DNA from: Prevotella sp.
GTDB taxonomy: Bacteria; Bacteroidota; Bacteroidia; Bacteroidales; Bacteroidaceae
NCBI GenBank assembly: GCA_022781445.1
Contig: JALETQ010000056.1
Span: 1 to 44,961, forward strand
DNA: 44,961 nt
Direction: 5' to 3'
Made by a program: the position numbers and the translations under genes. The notes under the pieces are model-generated. The model saw only the letters and a program-made list of their open reading frames with translations. It was not told the DNA's origin and did not search any database. Shown here in pieces: positions 18,395 to 25,801 of this stretch (the first letter of the stretch is position 1; each line of letters starts with the position of its first letter).

Positions 18395-19300
18395 ATGATG
18401 TCATTTCTGAAAGAACTCTGCTACATCAGGAAGTCCGACCGACGTGTCATACTCTTCCTTTTGACAGCCATCGCGGGTATCGTACTCGTGTTTCACTTCT
18501 TGGGCAGTGACAGACCGACAACATCATCACCGACCACCGACACACTTTCTTGGAAGAACGCCGGTACCGGCAAGCATCGGTCACAACGGGTCATCACCTA
18601 TGATGAAGGACAACCGGTTTCCGTCCACCTCGCGGTCTTCGACCCCAACACAGCCGACAGTACCACTCTGCTGCAATTAGGATTGTCGCCTTGGCAGGTG
18701 CGGAGCATCTATCGCTACCGCGCCAAGGGCGGTATCTTCCGCAAGCCTTCCGATTTTGCAAAACTCTACGGACTGACCGTCAAGCAATACCGGGAACTGC
18801 TGCCCTACATCCGCATATCGGACGACTATCGGCCGGCGGCAACGCTCTACGGAAATCGGGTCGAGACACAACAGCGGAAAGACAGTCTGCCCTATCGGCA
18901 AAAGCTGAAAAGCGGCGAACGCATTGCCCTCAACCTTGCCGACACGACGGCTTTGATGAAAGTGCCGGGCATCGGAAGCTATTGGGCCAAGCAGATAACC
19001 GGCTACCGGCAACGCTTGGGCGGCTTCTATCGGGCAACTCAACTTGCCGAACTCGACGGCTTTCCGACCGATGCCCTACCCTATTTCGAAGTCAAGGACG
19101 GCGAGTGTCACAGACTGAACATCAACCGGTTGAGCCTCAACGAACTGAAAAGGCATCCCTATATCGGTTTTTTCAGAGCTAAAGCCATCACGGACTACCG
19201 ACGGCTGAAAGGCAACCTGAAGAGTCTTTCGGATCTGAAACTCCACAAGGCGTTTACGCCCGATGTCATCGAACGGCTCGAACACTATGTCACTTTCTGA
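18395..19300 (+). CDS. Membrane-anchored helix-hairpin-helix protein (ComEA-like repeats)
   Basis: The 301-residue protein has one N-terminal membrane span (about 18-36) after a basic start, a Thr/Ser-rich linker, and three helix-hairpin-helix units: about 84-138 (NTADSTTLLQLGLSP...), 180-225 (NLADTTALMKVPGIGSYWA) and 243-299 (NINRLSLNELKRHPYIG). Such repeats bind DNA non-specifically; in ComEA a similar anchored domain captures DNA during uptake. The topology puts the repeats outside the inner membrane. A DNA-uptake role is inference, as no other competence gene is nearby. The start may be 18395 or 18398. Confidence 0.82.
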   Translation: MMSFLKELCYIRKSDRRVILFLLTAIAGIVLVFHFLGSDRPTTSSPTTDTLSWKNAGTGKHRSQRVITYDEGQPVSVHLAVFDPNTADSTTLLQLGLSPWQVRSIYRYRAKGGIFRKPSDFAKLYGLTVKQYRELLPYIRISDDYRPAATLYGNRVETQQRKDSLPYRQKLKSGERIALNLADTTALMKVPGIGSYWAKQITGYRQRLGGFYRATQLAELDGFPTDALPYFEVKDGECHRLNINRLSLNELKRHPYIGFFRAKAITDYRRLKGNLKSLSDLKLHKAFTPDVIERLEHYVTF

Positions 19301-19406
19301 CTTCCGGAAACAAGAAATCGAGACTTCCATCCGGAAAGAGAAGAGAACCGGTGGAATAAAACTGACAACAGACAACACATTATTTATAACTCAAACACAA
19401 CACAAC

Positions 19407-19871
19407 ATGAAAAAAATGATGACAATGCTGGCACTCATCTTCGTGTGCCAATTAGGTTTCAGCCAGTCGGTTGAGAGCTTAATCAGTGATTTCAAGGCTG
19501 CCAAAGGCGCCACAGTCATGAGTTTTCCAAAGGCAATGATGCAGGCCGCTCTCGCGGAAACGAAAGATTCGGAGGAAGCAGCCATCATCAAGAAGGTCGA
19601 ACAACTCACGATTGTCGTCACAAACGAATGCTCCAAGGAAGTCAACGAGGGTCTTTCTGCCAAGGTAAAAGCACTCAATGACAACACTTATGAAGTTATT
19701 TCGAAGGAAGACAAGGACGGCGAATTCAGCATTGTCTTGGGCAAAAAAGACGGTGAAAACATCAAAGAAGTGGTCGTTTTCGCCGGTGAAGGCAGTGCAT
19801 TGGTACTCACCCAAGTGCAAGGCAACTTCGAACCTGCCGACATAAAAGGTGTCATGGACATTGCCAAATAA
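19407..19871 (+). CDS. Secreted DUF4252-like protein
   Basis: The 154-residue product starts MKKMMTMLALIFVCQLGFSQ, a clear signal peptide with cleavage expected near residue 20, so it is periplasmic or surface-located. The mature part (VESLISDFKAAKGATVMSFP..., then alternating strands to the C-terminus) has the look of the DUF4252 family of Bacteroidetes, whose function is unknown. The ATG at 19407 is chosen because it gives the signal peptide; longer in-frame starts do not. A strong terminator follows at 19976-20020. Confidence 0.75.
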   Translation: MKKMMTMLALIFVCQLGFSQSVESLISDFKAAKGATVMSFPKAMMQAALAETKDSEEAAIIKKVEQLTIVVTNECSKEVNEGLSAKVKALNDNTYEVISKEDKDGEFSIVLGKKDGENIKEVVVFAGEGSALVLTQVQGNFEPADIKGVMDIAK

Positions 19872-19975
19872 ATCTTTTACCCCGGTCGAAACGGCTGCCG
19901 AAAGTGTGAAATTCCACCATCGGCGATTGCCTGCGGGCAAACGCATCTGTCAGCGACCAACCGTAAACCTTTCAT

Positions 19976-20020
19976 CACCCTTCCTTTATCCGAACAACCG
20001 CGGATGAAGGAGGGGTGTTT
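19976..20020 (+). terminator. Intrinsic terminator after DUF4252-like gene
   Basis: A 17-bp stem (19976-19992 with 20001-20017; two positions are G-U pairs) with an eight-base loop, followed by TTTCATTTCCTTT. Confidence 0.75.
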
Positions 20021-20060
20021 CATTTCCTTTCTGTCCCAATCTTTTCGTAGATTCAACCGA

Positions 20061-20210
20061 AACGGGTCATGATAATTCGAGTGGGTTTCGTTTGATTGTC
20101 AGGCAGTTTGACGATCATTATGTGGCAGGCACGGTGAGTTGCGTCCCGTCAAGTCGGCAGACAAGATGCCGACCATCAAACGAAACCCACTCGGAATCTC
20201 ATGACCGATT
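20061..20210. repeat. 150-base inverted-repeat element, copy A
   Basis: Left arm 20061-20100 and right arm 20171-20210 are inverted repeats of ~40 bases. The core CGAGTGGGTTTCGTTTGA (20079-20096) is perfectly repeated inverted at 20175-20192, and the ends read CGGGTCATGA / TCATGACCG. Related copies of equal length are at 33271-33418 and 36441-36590. No coding capacity. It sits between the convergent DUF4252-like and exonuclease genes. Confidence 0.85.
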
Positions 20211-20221
20211 TGGATTAAAGG

Positions 20222-20713
20222 TCAAAGAATGGCACAGGCTATGTGCGCACATGCTTCGGCATCGGCCAAAGCGTGATGGTGTCGGGTGAGATCGAAACCG
20301 CAAAGAGCCGCAATGGTGTGCAGCTGATGGTTGGGAGCATGAGGGAAAGCCTTGCGCGCTGCCTGCAAGGTACAAAAGAACCGATAATCGGGATAGTCCA
20401 TGCCGTAGCACCTGAAAACCGCTTTAAGGCAGCCTTCGTCAAACGACTTGTTGTGAGCCACCAGCGGATAACCTTCCAAGAGCGGTGCAATCTGTTGCCA
20501 CACATGGGGAAACACCGGCGCATCATCGGTATCTTCGCACGTCAGCCCGTGTACCTTGGTGCAGTTGTAGGCATAAAAATTGGGCTCGGGTTGTATCAAC
20601 GAGTAAAATTGATCGGTGAAAACACCGGCGCGCACCACGACGATGCCGACGCTGCAAACGCTGGTCCGGCTGTAATTGGCGGTTTCAAAATCGATGGCAG
20701 TAAAATTCTTCAT
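20222..20713 (-). CDS. DEDDh 3'-5' exonuclease (Pol III epsilon-like)
   Basis: The 163-residue protein is a stand-alone RNase T/DnaQ-fold exonuclease. The metal ligands are visible: Asp8 and Glu10 in TAIDFETAN, an Asp in VAHNKSFDEG (about residue 95) and the His/Asp pair in HHALADAEA near 145-151, with the His defining the DEDDh subtype. Such small proteins trim DNA or RNA 3' ends or proofread. The start at 20713 (MKNFTAIDFE) puts the first motif at the usual distance from the N-terminus; a longer frame to 20773 is less likely. Its stop is 12 bases from the inverted-repeat element A. Confidence 0.9.
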   Translation of the reverse strand: MKNFTAIDFETANYSRTSVCSVGIVVVRAGVFTDQFYSLIQPEPNFYAYNCTKVHGLTCEDTDDAPVFPHVWQQIAPLLEGYPLVAHNKSFDEGCLKAVFRCYGMDYPDYRFFCTLQAARKAFPHAPNHQLHTIAALCGFDLTRHHHALADAEACAHIACAIL

Positions 20714-20939
20714 GGGGATGTTTGGTGAGATAATACGGTCGTGGAATGAACTATCGGGCAGCCGTAAAGACAACCATGCAAGTCAGAAACGAGAAAAAAT
20801 GTCCGACATCTCGGTGACATCATGGCAATCGATATGGTGAGACGCCCTGATATTCATCTGTCGATATCACCCATCAAGTTGCTTCCTGATGTTGCTTCCC
20901 GTCCGGTTTTTCATGACCGGGTAAGGTCGAAAGAAGAAA

Positions 20940-20968
20940 AAGGGGAGATGCTTTACACACCTCCCCTT
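20940..20968 (-). terminator. Intrinsic terminator after kbl
   Basis: On the minus strand AAGGGGAG / CTCCCCTT (20961-20968 and 20940-20947) forms a stem of eight base pairs with a 13-base loop, followed by TTTC. It lies 18 bases beyond the kbl stop. Confidence 0.8.
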
Positions 20969-20985
20969 GTATGTCAACAGGATGG

Positions 20986-22176
20986 TCAGGCTTTCAACAC
21001 GCCCAATTCCTTACCCACCTTGATGAAGGCGGCAATACATTTGTCGAGTTGTTCCTTCGTATGTCCGGCCGAAAGCTGCACGCGGATGCGGGCTTGGTCT
21101 TTCGGAACGACGGGATAATAGAAGCCCGTAACGTAAATACCCTCCTCCTGCATCTTGGCGGCATATACCTGCGAGAGCTTGGCATCATAGAGCATCACGG
21201 CACAGATGGCACTCTGCGTGGGCTTGATGTCAAAACCGGCAGCCATCATCTTGTCACGGAAATAGTTGACGTTGCTGACGAGGCGGTCGTGGATTTCGTT
21301 GCTTTCCTTGAGCATTCTGAACACTTCGATGCTGGCACCGATGATGCCCGGAGCCAACGAGTTGGAGAACAAGTAAGGTCTGGAGCGTTGTCTGAGGAGT
21401 TCGATGATTTCCTTGCGACCGGTGGTAAATCCGCCGAGGGCACCGCCGAAGGCTTTACCCAGCGTACCGGTATAGATGTCCACACGTCCGTAAGTCTTGA
21501 AAAATTCGCTCACGCCGTGACCGGTGGGACCTACGACACCTGCCGAGTGCGACTCGTCGACCATGACCAAGGCATCGTATTTCTCTGCCAAGTCACAGAT
21601 TTTGTCCATCGGTGCCACGTTGCCGTCCATCGAGAACACACCGTCGGTAACGATAATGCGGAAGCGTTGTTCCTGCGCTGCCTGCAGCTGTTTCTCCAAA
21701 TCAGCCATATCAGCGTTGGCATAGCGGTATCTCTTGGCTTTGCAAAGGCGCACGCCGTCGATGATCGAAGCATGGTTGAGGGCATCCGAGATGATGGCAT
21801 CTTCCTCGGTGAAGAGCGGTTCGAACACACCTCCGTTGGCATCGAAGCACGCGGCGTAAAGAATAGTGTCTTCGGTTTGGAAGTAGTCGCTGATGGCGGC
21901 TTCCAGTTCCTTATGTATATCTTGAGTTCCGCAGATGAAACGTACCGACGACATGCCATATCCACGGCGTTCCATCATCTTGGTCGCTGCTTCGATGAGT
22001 CGGGGATTGTCCGACAAACCGAGATAGTTGTTGGCACAGAAGTTAATGACTTCTTGTCCTTTAACTGTGATGGCTGCTTTCTGCGGGCTCTCGATCAAGC
22101 GTTCTTCCTTGTAAAGTCCGGCTTCGCGAATCTCAGCAATAGTCGCGCTGAGATGTTCTTTCATTTTTCCGTACAT
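20986..22176 (-). CDS. kbl: Glycine C-acetyltransferase (2-amino-3-ketobutyrate CoA ligase)
   Basis: PLP enzyme that cleaves 2-amino-3-ketobutyrate with CoA to glycine and acetyl-CoA, the second step of threonine degradation. The 396-residue protein has the alpha-oxoamine synthase features: CANNYLGLSDNP (48-59), VDESHSAG with the PLP-ring Asp207 and His210, and TGTLGKAFGG with the Schiff-base Lys241. Relatives making 8-amino-7-oxononanoate or sphingoid bases are similar, but the divergent neighbour is an epimerase-type threonine dehydrogenase, which fixes the assignment. The two genes share an AT-rich intergenic region (22177-22358). Confidence 0.96.
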   Translation of the reverse strand: MYGKMKEHLSATIAEIREAGLYKEERLIESPQKAAITVKGQEVINFCANNYLGLSDNPRLIEAATKMMERRGYGMSSVRFICGTQDIHKELEAAISDYFQTEDTILYAACFDANGGVFEPLFTEEDAIISDALNHASIIDGVRLCKAKRYRYANADMADLEKQLQAAQEQRFRIIVTDGVFSMDGNVAPMDKICDLAEKYDALVMVDESHSAGVVGPTGHGVSEFFKTYGRVDIYTGTLGKAFGGALGGFTTGRKEIIELLRQRSRPYLFSNSLAPGIIGASIEVFRMLKESNEIHDRLVSNVNYFRDKMMAAGFDIKPTQSAICAVMLYDAKLSQVYAAKMQEEGIYVTGFYYPVVPKDQARIRVQLSAGHTKEQLDKCIAAFIKVGKELGVLKA

Positions 22177-22358
22177 AAGTATTAGGTTTTAAATAATCCA
22201 ATACAAAGGAAAGGATTATTTTTGAAATAGGAATCAGCCTTTCTGTTATTTTTTTCAAAACCTCTCCATTTTGAACCATTTTTATCCGCAAACATTAGTG
22301 CATATCGAAAAAAAACGTTTATTTTGCACCCCGAAATCAATTACTTAAATATTGTAGT
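22177..22358. promoter_or_regulatory. Shared divergent promoter region of kbl and threonine dehydrogenase gene
   Basis: 182 AT-rich bases between two divergent genes of one pathway. Toward the dehydrogenase, TTATTTTG (22319-22326) is a seven-of-eight match to TAnnTTTG. Toward kbl, TTCCTTTG on the minus strand (about 22203-22210) matches equally. -33 elements are not clear. No obvious operator palindrome was found. Confidence 0.4.
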
Positions 22359-23312
22359 ATGAAAAATATCTTAGTCATCGGTTCGACAGGACAGATTGGG
22401 TCTGAGTTGACCATGGAACTGCGTAAGCGTTATGGAAACGACCATGTTGTGGCCGGATTTATCAAGGGAGCGGAGCCTAAAGGTGCCCTGTTGGAATCAG
22501 GACCCGCCGAAATGGCAGACGTTACCAATCCCGGGATGTTGGCAGAGATCGTAAAGAAACACAATATCGATGCCATCTACAATCTGGCAGCACTACTTTC
22601 GGTAGTAGCTGAGGGCAAACCCCGCTTGGCATGGACCATCGGTATCGACGGATTGTGGAATGTACTCGAAGTGGCCCGCGAAAACAAGTGCTCCGTTTTC
22701 ACCCCGAGTTCGATCGGCTCGTTCGGACTTGACACGCCCCACACCAATACTCCGCAGGACACCGTGCAGCGTCCGCGCACCATTTACGGTGTTTCGAAAG
22801 TCACGACCGAATTGTTGAGCGACTATTATTTTCACAAATACGGTGTCGATACACGTTCGGTACGCTTCCCGGGCATCATCTCCTACGTCACTCCTCCGGG
22901 CGGCGGAACCACCGACTATGCCGTTGACATCTACTATTATGCCGTTCGCGGCGAGAAATTCACCTGCCCCATCAAGCAAGGAACACTGATGGACATGATG
23001 TATATGCCCGACGCTCTCAACGGTGCCATCAACCTCATGGAAGCTGATCCCGCAAGACTCAAGCACCACAACGGCTTCAACATTGCCTCCATGAGCTTCG
23101 ATCCCGAAACTATCTATGCCGAGATCAAAAAGCACAAGCCCGATTTTGAAATGGTTTACGACGTTGATCCGCTCAAACAAAGCATCGCCGAAAGCTGGCC
23201 CGACAACATGGACGACTCGTGCGCCCGTGCCGAATGGGACTGGAAACCGCAGTACGACTTGGCTTCGATGACCAAAGACATGCTCGAAAAACTCTCTCAG
23301 AAGCTCGGCTAA
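22359..23312 (+). CDS. L-threonine 3-dehydrogenase, epimerase (SDR) type
   Basis: NAD-dependent oxidation of threonine to 2-amino-3-ketobutyrate. The 317-residue protein is an extended short-chain dehydrogenase: NAD-binding GSTGQIG at 8-14, NLAALLS (75-81), the TPSSIGSFG serine region, catalytic Tyr143 and Lys147 in YGVSK, and the family's FPGIISY...GGGTTDYAVDI...MMYMPDA segments. GalE-like threonine dehydrogenases of this kind are known from Bacteroidetes and differ from the zinc-dependent E. coli Tdh. The divergent kbl gene encodes the next step, which supports the assignment over a sugar epimerase. Confidence 0.93.
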   Translation: MKNILVIGSTGQIGSELTMELRKRYGNDHVVAGFIKGAEPKGALLESGPAEMADVTNPGMLAEIVKKHNIDAIYNLAALLSVVAEGKPRLAWTIGIDGLWNVLEVARENKCSVFTPSSIGSFGLDTPHTNTPQDTVQRPRTIYGVSKVTTELLSDYYFHKYGVDTRSVRFPGIISYVTPPGGGTTDYAVDIYYYAVRGEKFTCPIKQGTLMDMMYMPDALNGAINLMEADPARLKHHNGFNIASMSFDPETIYAEIKKHKPDFEMVYDVDPLKQSIAESWPDNMDDSCARAEWDWKPQYDLASMTKDMLEKLSQKLG

Positions 23313-23364
23313 TAATCAAGCCATCGAACGCGTCTCCGTGCGCTTCGGCCACACAGATATACAG

Positions 23365-23399
23365 GAAGATGTTGCTCATCGGCAGCATCTTCTTTTTTT
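23365..23399 (+). terminator. Intrinsic terminator after threonine dehydrogenase gene
   Basis: An 11-bp stem GAAGATGTTGC / GCAGCATCTTC (one G-U pair; 23365-23375 and 23382-23392) with a six-base loop is followed by a run of seven T. Confidence 0.88.
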
Positions 23400-23441
23400 A
23401 CCCAAACCGGTCAGCGGACAGCCGGGCATACATCATTTTGC

Positions 23442-23522
23442 AGAAGGGCAGGTTTCACCTTTCAAAAGGGGTACTTTCGCAATGCAAGAGTACCCCTTTT
23501 GGATGACAGAAGGGCAGGTTTT
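23442..23522. repeat. Four-unit 22-base-period repeat array, copy 2
   Basis: 15-base units begin at 23442, 23464, 23486 and 23508, each exactly 22 bases from the last. Outer units are AGAAGGGCAGGTTTC and AGAAGGGCAGGTTTT; inner units AAAAGGGGTACTTTC and AAGAGTACCCCTTTT are inverted versions of each other and form a 12-bp hairpin. The 7-base spacers differ. Unit type and orientation differ from copy 1 while period and length are the same. Confidence 0.85.
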
Positions 23523-23739
23523 GTTCATACGCCCCGAATCTTCGGCTCACAGAACCATGTAACCACAATCGGCTATCAGGACATTTGGTTCTGCTTCTAC
23601 TGCCGTTTACCCCAAGTCACAGACGCTGCGAATAAGCTATAACCAAGCGGCTCGCTCTTCCTGAAACGAAGGGAATAAATTCCAATGCGTATGCAGAAGG
23701 AATCGCAAAAAAGGCTGAAATGTCGTGGGATGATAGAAA
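23523..23739. other. Non-coding region before nadD terminator
   Basis: About 215 bases between array copy 2 and the nadD terminator. I see nothing in it. Confidence 0.3.
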
Positions 23740-23760
23740 AATGCCGTCACAGGGGGCATT
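23740..23760 (-). terminator. Probable terminator after nadD
   Basis: On the minus strand a six-bp stem AATGCC / GGCATT (23755-23760 and 23740-23745) with a nine-base loop is followed by TTTC. Short stem, so moderate confidence. Confidence 0.5.
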
Positions 23761-23772
23761 GAGCCGATGGTA

Positions 23773-24366
23773 TCAATCGCCTTCAGCGGGTTGATAGGCG
23801 CGCCATTGCTCTATCTGACGGGCAACGACCGGAGGCACATAGCCGGCTATCGGCCTGCCATCAGCCACAGCCTGTCGGACCATGCTGCTGCTCACGTCGA
23901 GCAACGGACAGTCGATGACTGTTACACGTGGGGGCAAACGGTCGGTATCGACAGGTGCTTCGGGTCGCGGATAGATGGCAATGTCGTAATGACGCACGAT
24001 TTCTTCATGGTTGAACCATCGGGTGAAATAAGCCCAATTGTCGCTGCCGATGAGCAAAACAAACGCATCGTCGGGGTAACGTTGCCCCAATGCCTGCAAG
24101 GTGTGCCATGTATAGGCCGGCTGTTGCATGCGGAACTCGAAGTCGCACGCCACGAGTTGCGGATGATTTTCGAGTGCCATTTCGACCAATTGGAAACGTT
24201 GTTGCCGGTCGAGCATCTTTCTTTGCGTCTTCAAAGGGTTTTGGGGTGTCACCATAAACCACACTTCATCGAGCGCGAGCTGCTCCAGAAAATGCAACGC
24301 GAGGGTGATGTGACCGTTGTGGACGGGGTCGAAAGAGCCCCCGAAGATGCCTATCCGTCGGTTCAT
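23773..24366 (-). CDS. nadD: Nicotinate-nucleotide adenylyltransferase
   Basis: Transfers AMP from ATP to nicotinate mononucleotide to make deamido-NAD, a required step of both de novo and salvage NAD synthesis. The 197-residue protein has the nucleotidyltransferase motif GGSFDPVHNGH at 9-19 and the C-terminal SSSMVR version of the ISSTxxR motif (about 159-164), with LLIGSDNW in between. It follows gmk by 39 bases and is presumably co-transcribed with it. Confidence 0.96.
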   Translation of the reverse strand: MNRRIGIFGGSFDPVHNGHITLALHFLEQLALDEVWFMVTPQNPLKTQRKMLDRQQRFQLVEMALENHPQLVACDFEFRMQQPAYTWHTLQALGQRYPDDAFVLLIGSDNWAYFTRWFNHEEIVRHYDIAIYPRPEAPVDTDRLPPRVTVIDCPLLDVSSSMVRQAVADGRPIAGYVPPVVARQIEQWRAYQPAEGD

Positions 24367-24405
24367 GGCTGTAGTTGGGCAGGTGAAATGGTGGCCGGTG
24401 ATGGT

Positions 24406-25029
24406 TCAGTCTTGTTTCAGAAAGGCATCGACCAGCCTGAAAGTGTCTTCTTTGGCACGATGAAGGTCGTCATTGACGATCACGTTATCGAATTCTTTGG
24501 CAAACCCCATCTCATAGGAAGCCTTGGCTACTCTGTCCTCAATGGCTTCCGTCGAGTCGGTGCCTCTTGCCACCAGCCTTTTGCGAAGTTCGTCGACCGA
24601 TGGCGGTTGGATAAAAATGCTCATGGCGCGGTTGCCGAATTGTTGCTTGATGGCACATCCGCCTTTGACATCGACATCAAAGATGACGTGCTGACCGGCA
24701 GCCAGTTGTTTTTCGACTTGGGAACGAAGCGTACCGTAAAACCTGCCGGGATATACCTCTTCATACTCCAGAAACGCTCCCTGTCCGATACGTTCTCTGA
24801 ACGCTTCGGGCGAAAGGAAGAAATATTCCACCCCGTCTTGTTCGGTGCCACGGGGTGCTCTGCTGGTGCAACTGATGGAAAAATGGAGTCCGAGTTCCTT
24901 GTGTTCGTTCATGAGCCATTGCACGATGGTGCTTTTTCCTGCACCTGACGGTGCAGAGAAGATGACCAACTTGCCCGTTTGGGGTGTCGGGGCGTTGTTG
25001 CAGGGTTGTTGTTGAGGTTGGTTTGTCAT
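24406..25029 (-). CDS. gmk: Guanylate kinase
   Basis: Phosphorylates GMP to GDP. The 207-residue protein has the P-loop SAPSGAGKST at 25-34, the GMP-binding segment SCTSRAPRGTEQDGVEYFF, the FLEYEEVYPGRFYGT segment and DVDVKGG. An N-terminal Gln/Pro-rich stretch (4-18) precedes the kinase core. The start at 25029 is chosen because the predicted -7 box at 25118-25125 lies downstream of the more distal in-frame ATG at 25131, which therefore cannot be used from this promoter. First gene of gmk-nadD. Confidence 0.95.
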   Translation of the reverse strand: MTNQPQQQPCNNAPTPQTGKLVIFSAPSGAGKSTIVQWLMNEHKELGLHFSISCTSRAPRGTEQDGVEYFFLSPEAFRERIGQGAFLEYEEVYPGRFYGTLRSQVEKQLAAGQHVIFDVDVKGGCAIKQQFGNRAMSIFIQPPSVDELRKRLVARGTDSTEAIEDRVAKASYEMGFAKEFDNVIVNDDLHRAKEDTFRLVDAFLKQD

Positions 25030-25117
25030 GATGGTTCGAATGATAACAGGTGTTCGATCGACTGTTGTCCGGTGGCGGGCAGGGCTGAAAATGCGCCTTC
25101 CGTGCCGTCTTGAAAGA

Positions 25118-25125
25118 CAAAGGTA
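25118..25125 (-). promoter_or_regulatory. -7 box of gmk-nadD
   Basis: TACCTTTG on the minus strand, a full match to TAnnTTTG. The leader would be about 84 bases. No good -33 element. It is divergent from the ogt promoter 65 bases away. Confidence 0.55.
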
Positions 25126-25166
25126 ATACAATAAAGGGAAATAAAAGAATCTTTAATAGGATATTG

Positions 25167-25197
25167 TTGGAAGGTCGATTCAGATTTGGTATATTTG
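25167..25197 (+). promoter_or_regulatory. Promoter of ogt
   Basis: TTGG (25167-25170), 19 bases, TATATTTG (25190-25197). The -7 box is a full consensus match. Leader about 60 bases. Confidence 0.6.
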
Positions 25198-25261
25198 TAA
25201 AGTATTAGTTCCCGAACAACATCTACAGTCCTTTGACGGACGTTTCATACTGCATTTTTCG

Positions 25262-25801
25262 ATGACAAAGAACAAAATTTTGACCCATTCCTACACGAGT
25301 CCGTGCGGAGAGATGCTTCTGGCATCGTTCGAACACCGCCTTTGTATGTGCGATTGGGTGAAGTCCGAACCTGTCACCGCCAACCTTCTACGTCTTCAAT
25401 CCTCGCTTCAGGCCGATGTTTTGACAGGCATCGATGCCGTCATCGACCGGACTTGCCGACAGTTGGATGCCTATTTCACGCAGCCGGCCGCCGGCTTCGA
25501 CGTGCCCTTCCTGCTCATCGGAACTCCGTTTCAGCAGCAGGTGTGGCGTTCGTTGGCAACCATTCCCTATGGCACCACCATCAGTTACGGCAGGCAGGCC
25601 GAGCTGTTGGGATGCCCACGAGCTGTCCGTGCCGTGGCCGCTGCCAACGGTCGTAATCCGTTGAGCATCATTCTGCCCTGCCATCGGGTGATTGGCAGCA
25701 ACGGCAAGCTCACCGGTTATGCAGGCGGACTGGAAATCAAACAATGGCTGTTGGCATGGGAAGAAAAGCAATCGGGAAGAAAGAACAACACAGATGATTA
25801 A
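25262..25801 (+). CDS. ogt: Methylated-DNA-[protein]-cysteine S-methyltransferase
   Basis: Suicide repair protein that takes the methyl group from O6-methylguanine onto its own cysteine. The 179-residue protein ends in the typical domain: PFQQQVWRSLATIPYGTTISYG (about 89-110, helix-turn-helix), RAVAAANGRNPLSIILPCHRV with acceptor Cys140 in PCHRV, and GYAGGLEIKQWLL. The N-terminal domain is short and lacks Ada features, so this is an Ogt-type enzyme. Its last eight bases overlap the start of the next gene, indicating translational coupling. Confidence 0.95.
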   Translation: MTKNKILTHSYTSPCGEMLLASFEHRLCMCDWVKSEPVTANLLRLQSSLQADVLTGIDAVIDRTCRQLDAYFTQPAAGFDVPFLLIGTPFQQQVWRSLATIPYGTTISYGRQAELLGCPRAVRAVAAANGRNPLSIILPCHRVIGSNGKLTGYAGGLEIKQWLLAWEEKQSGRKNNTDD

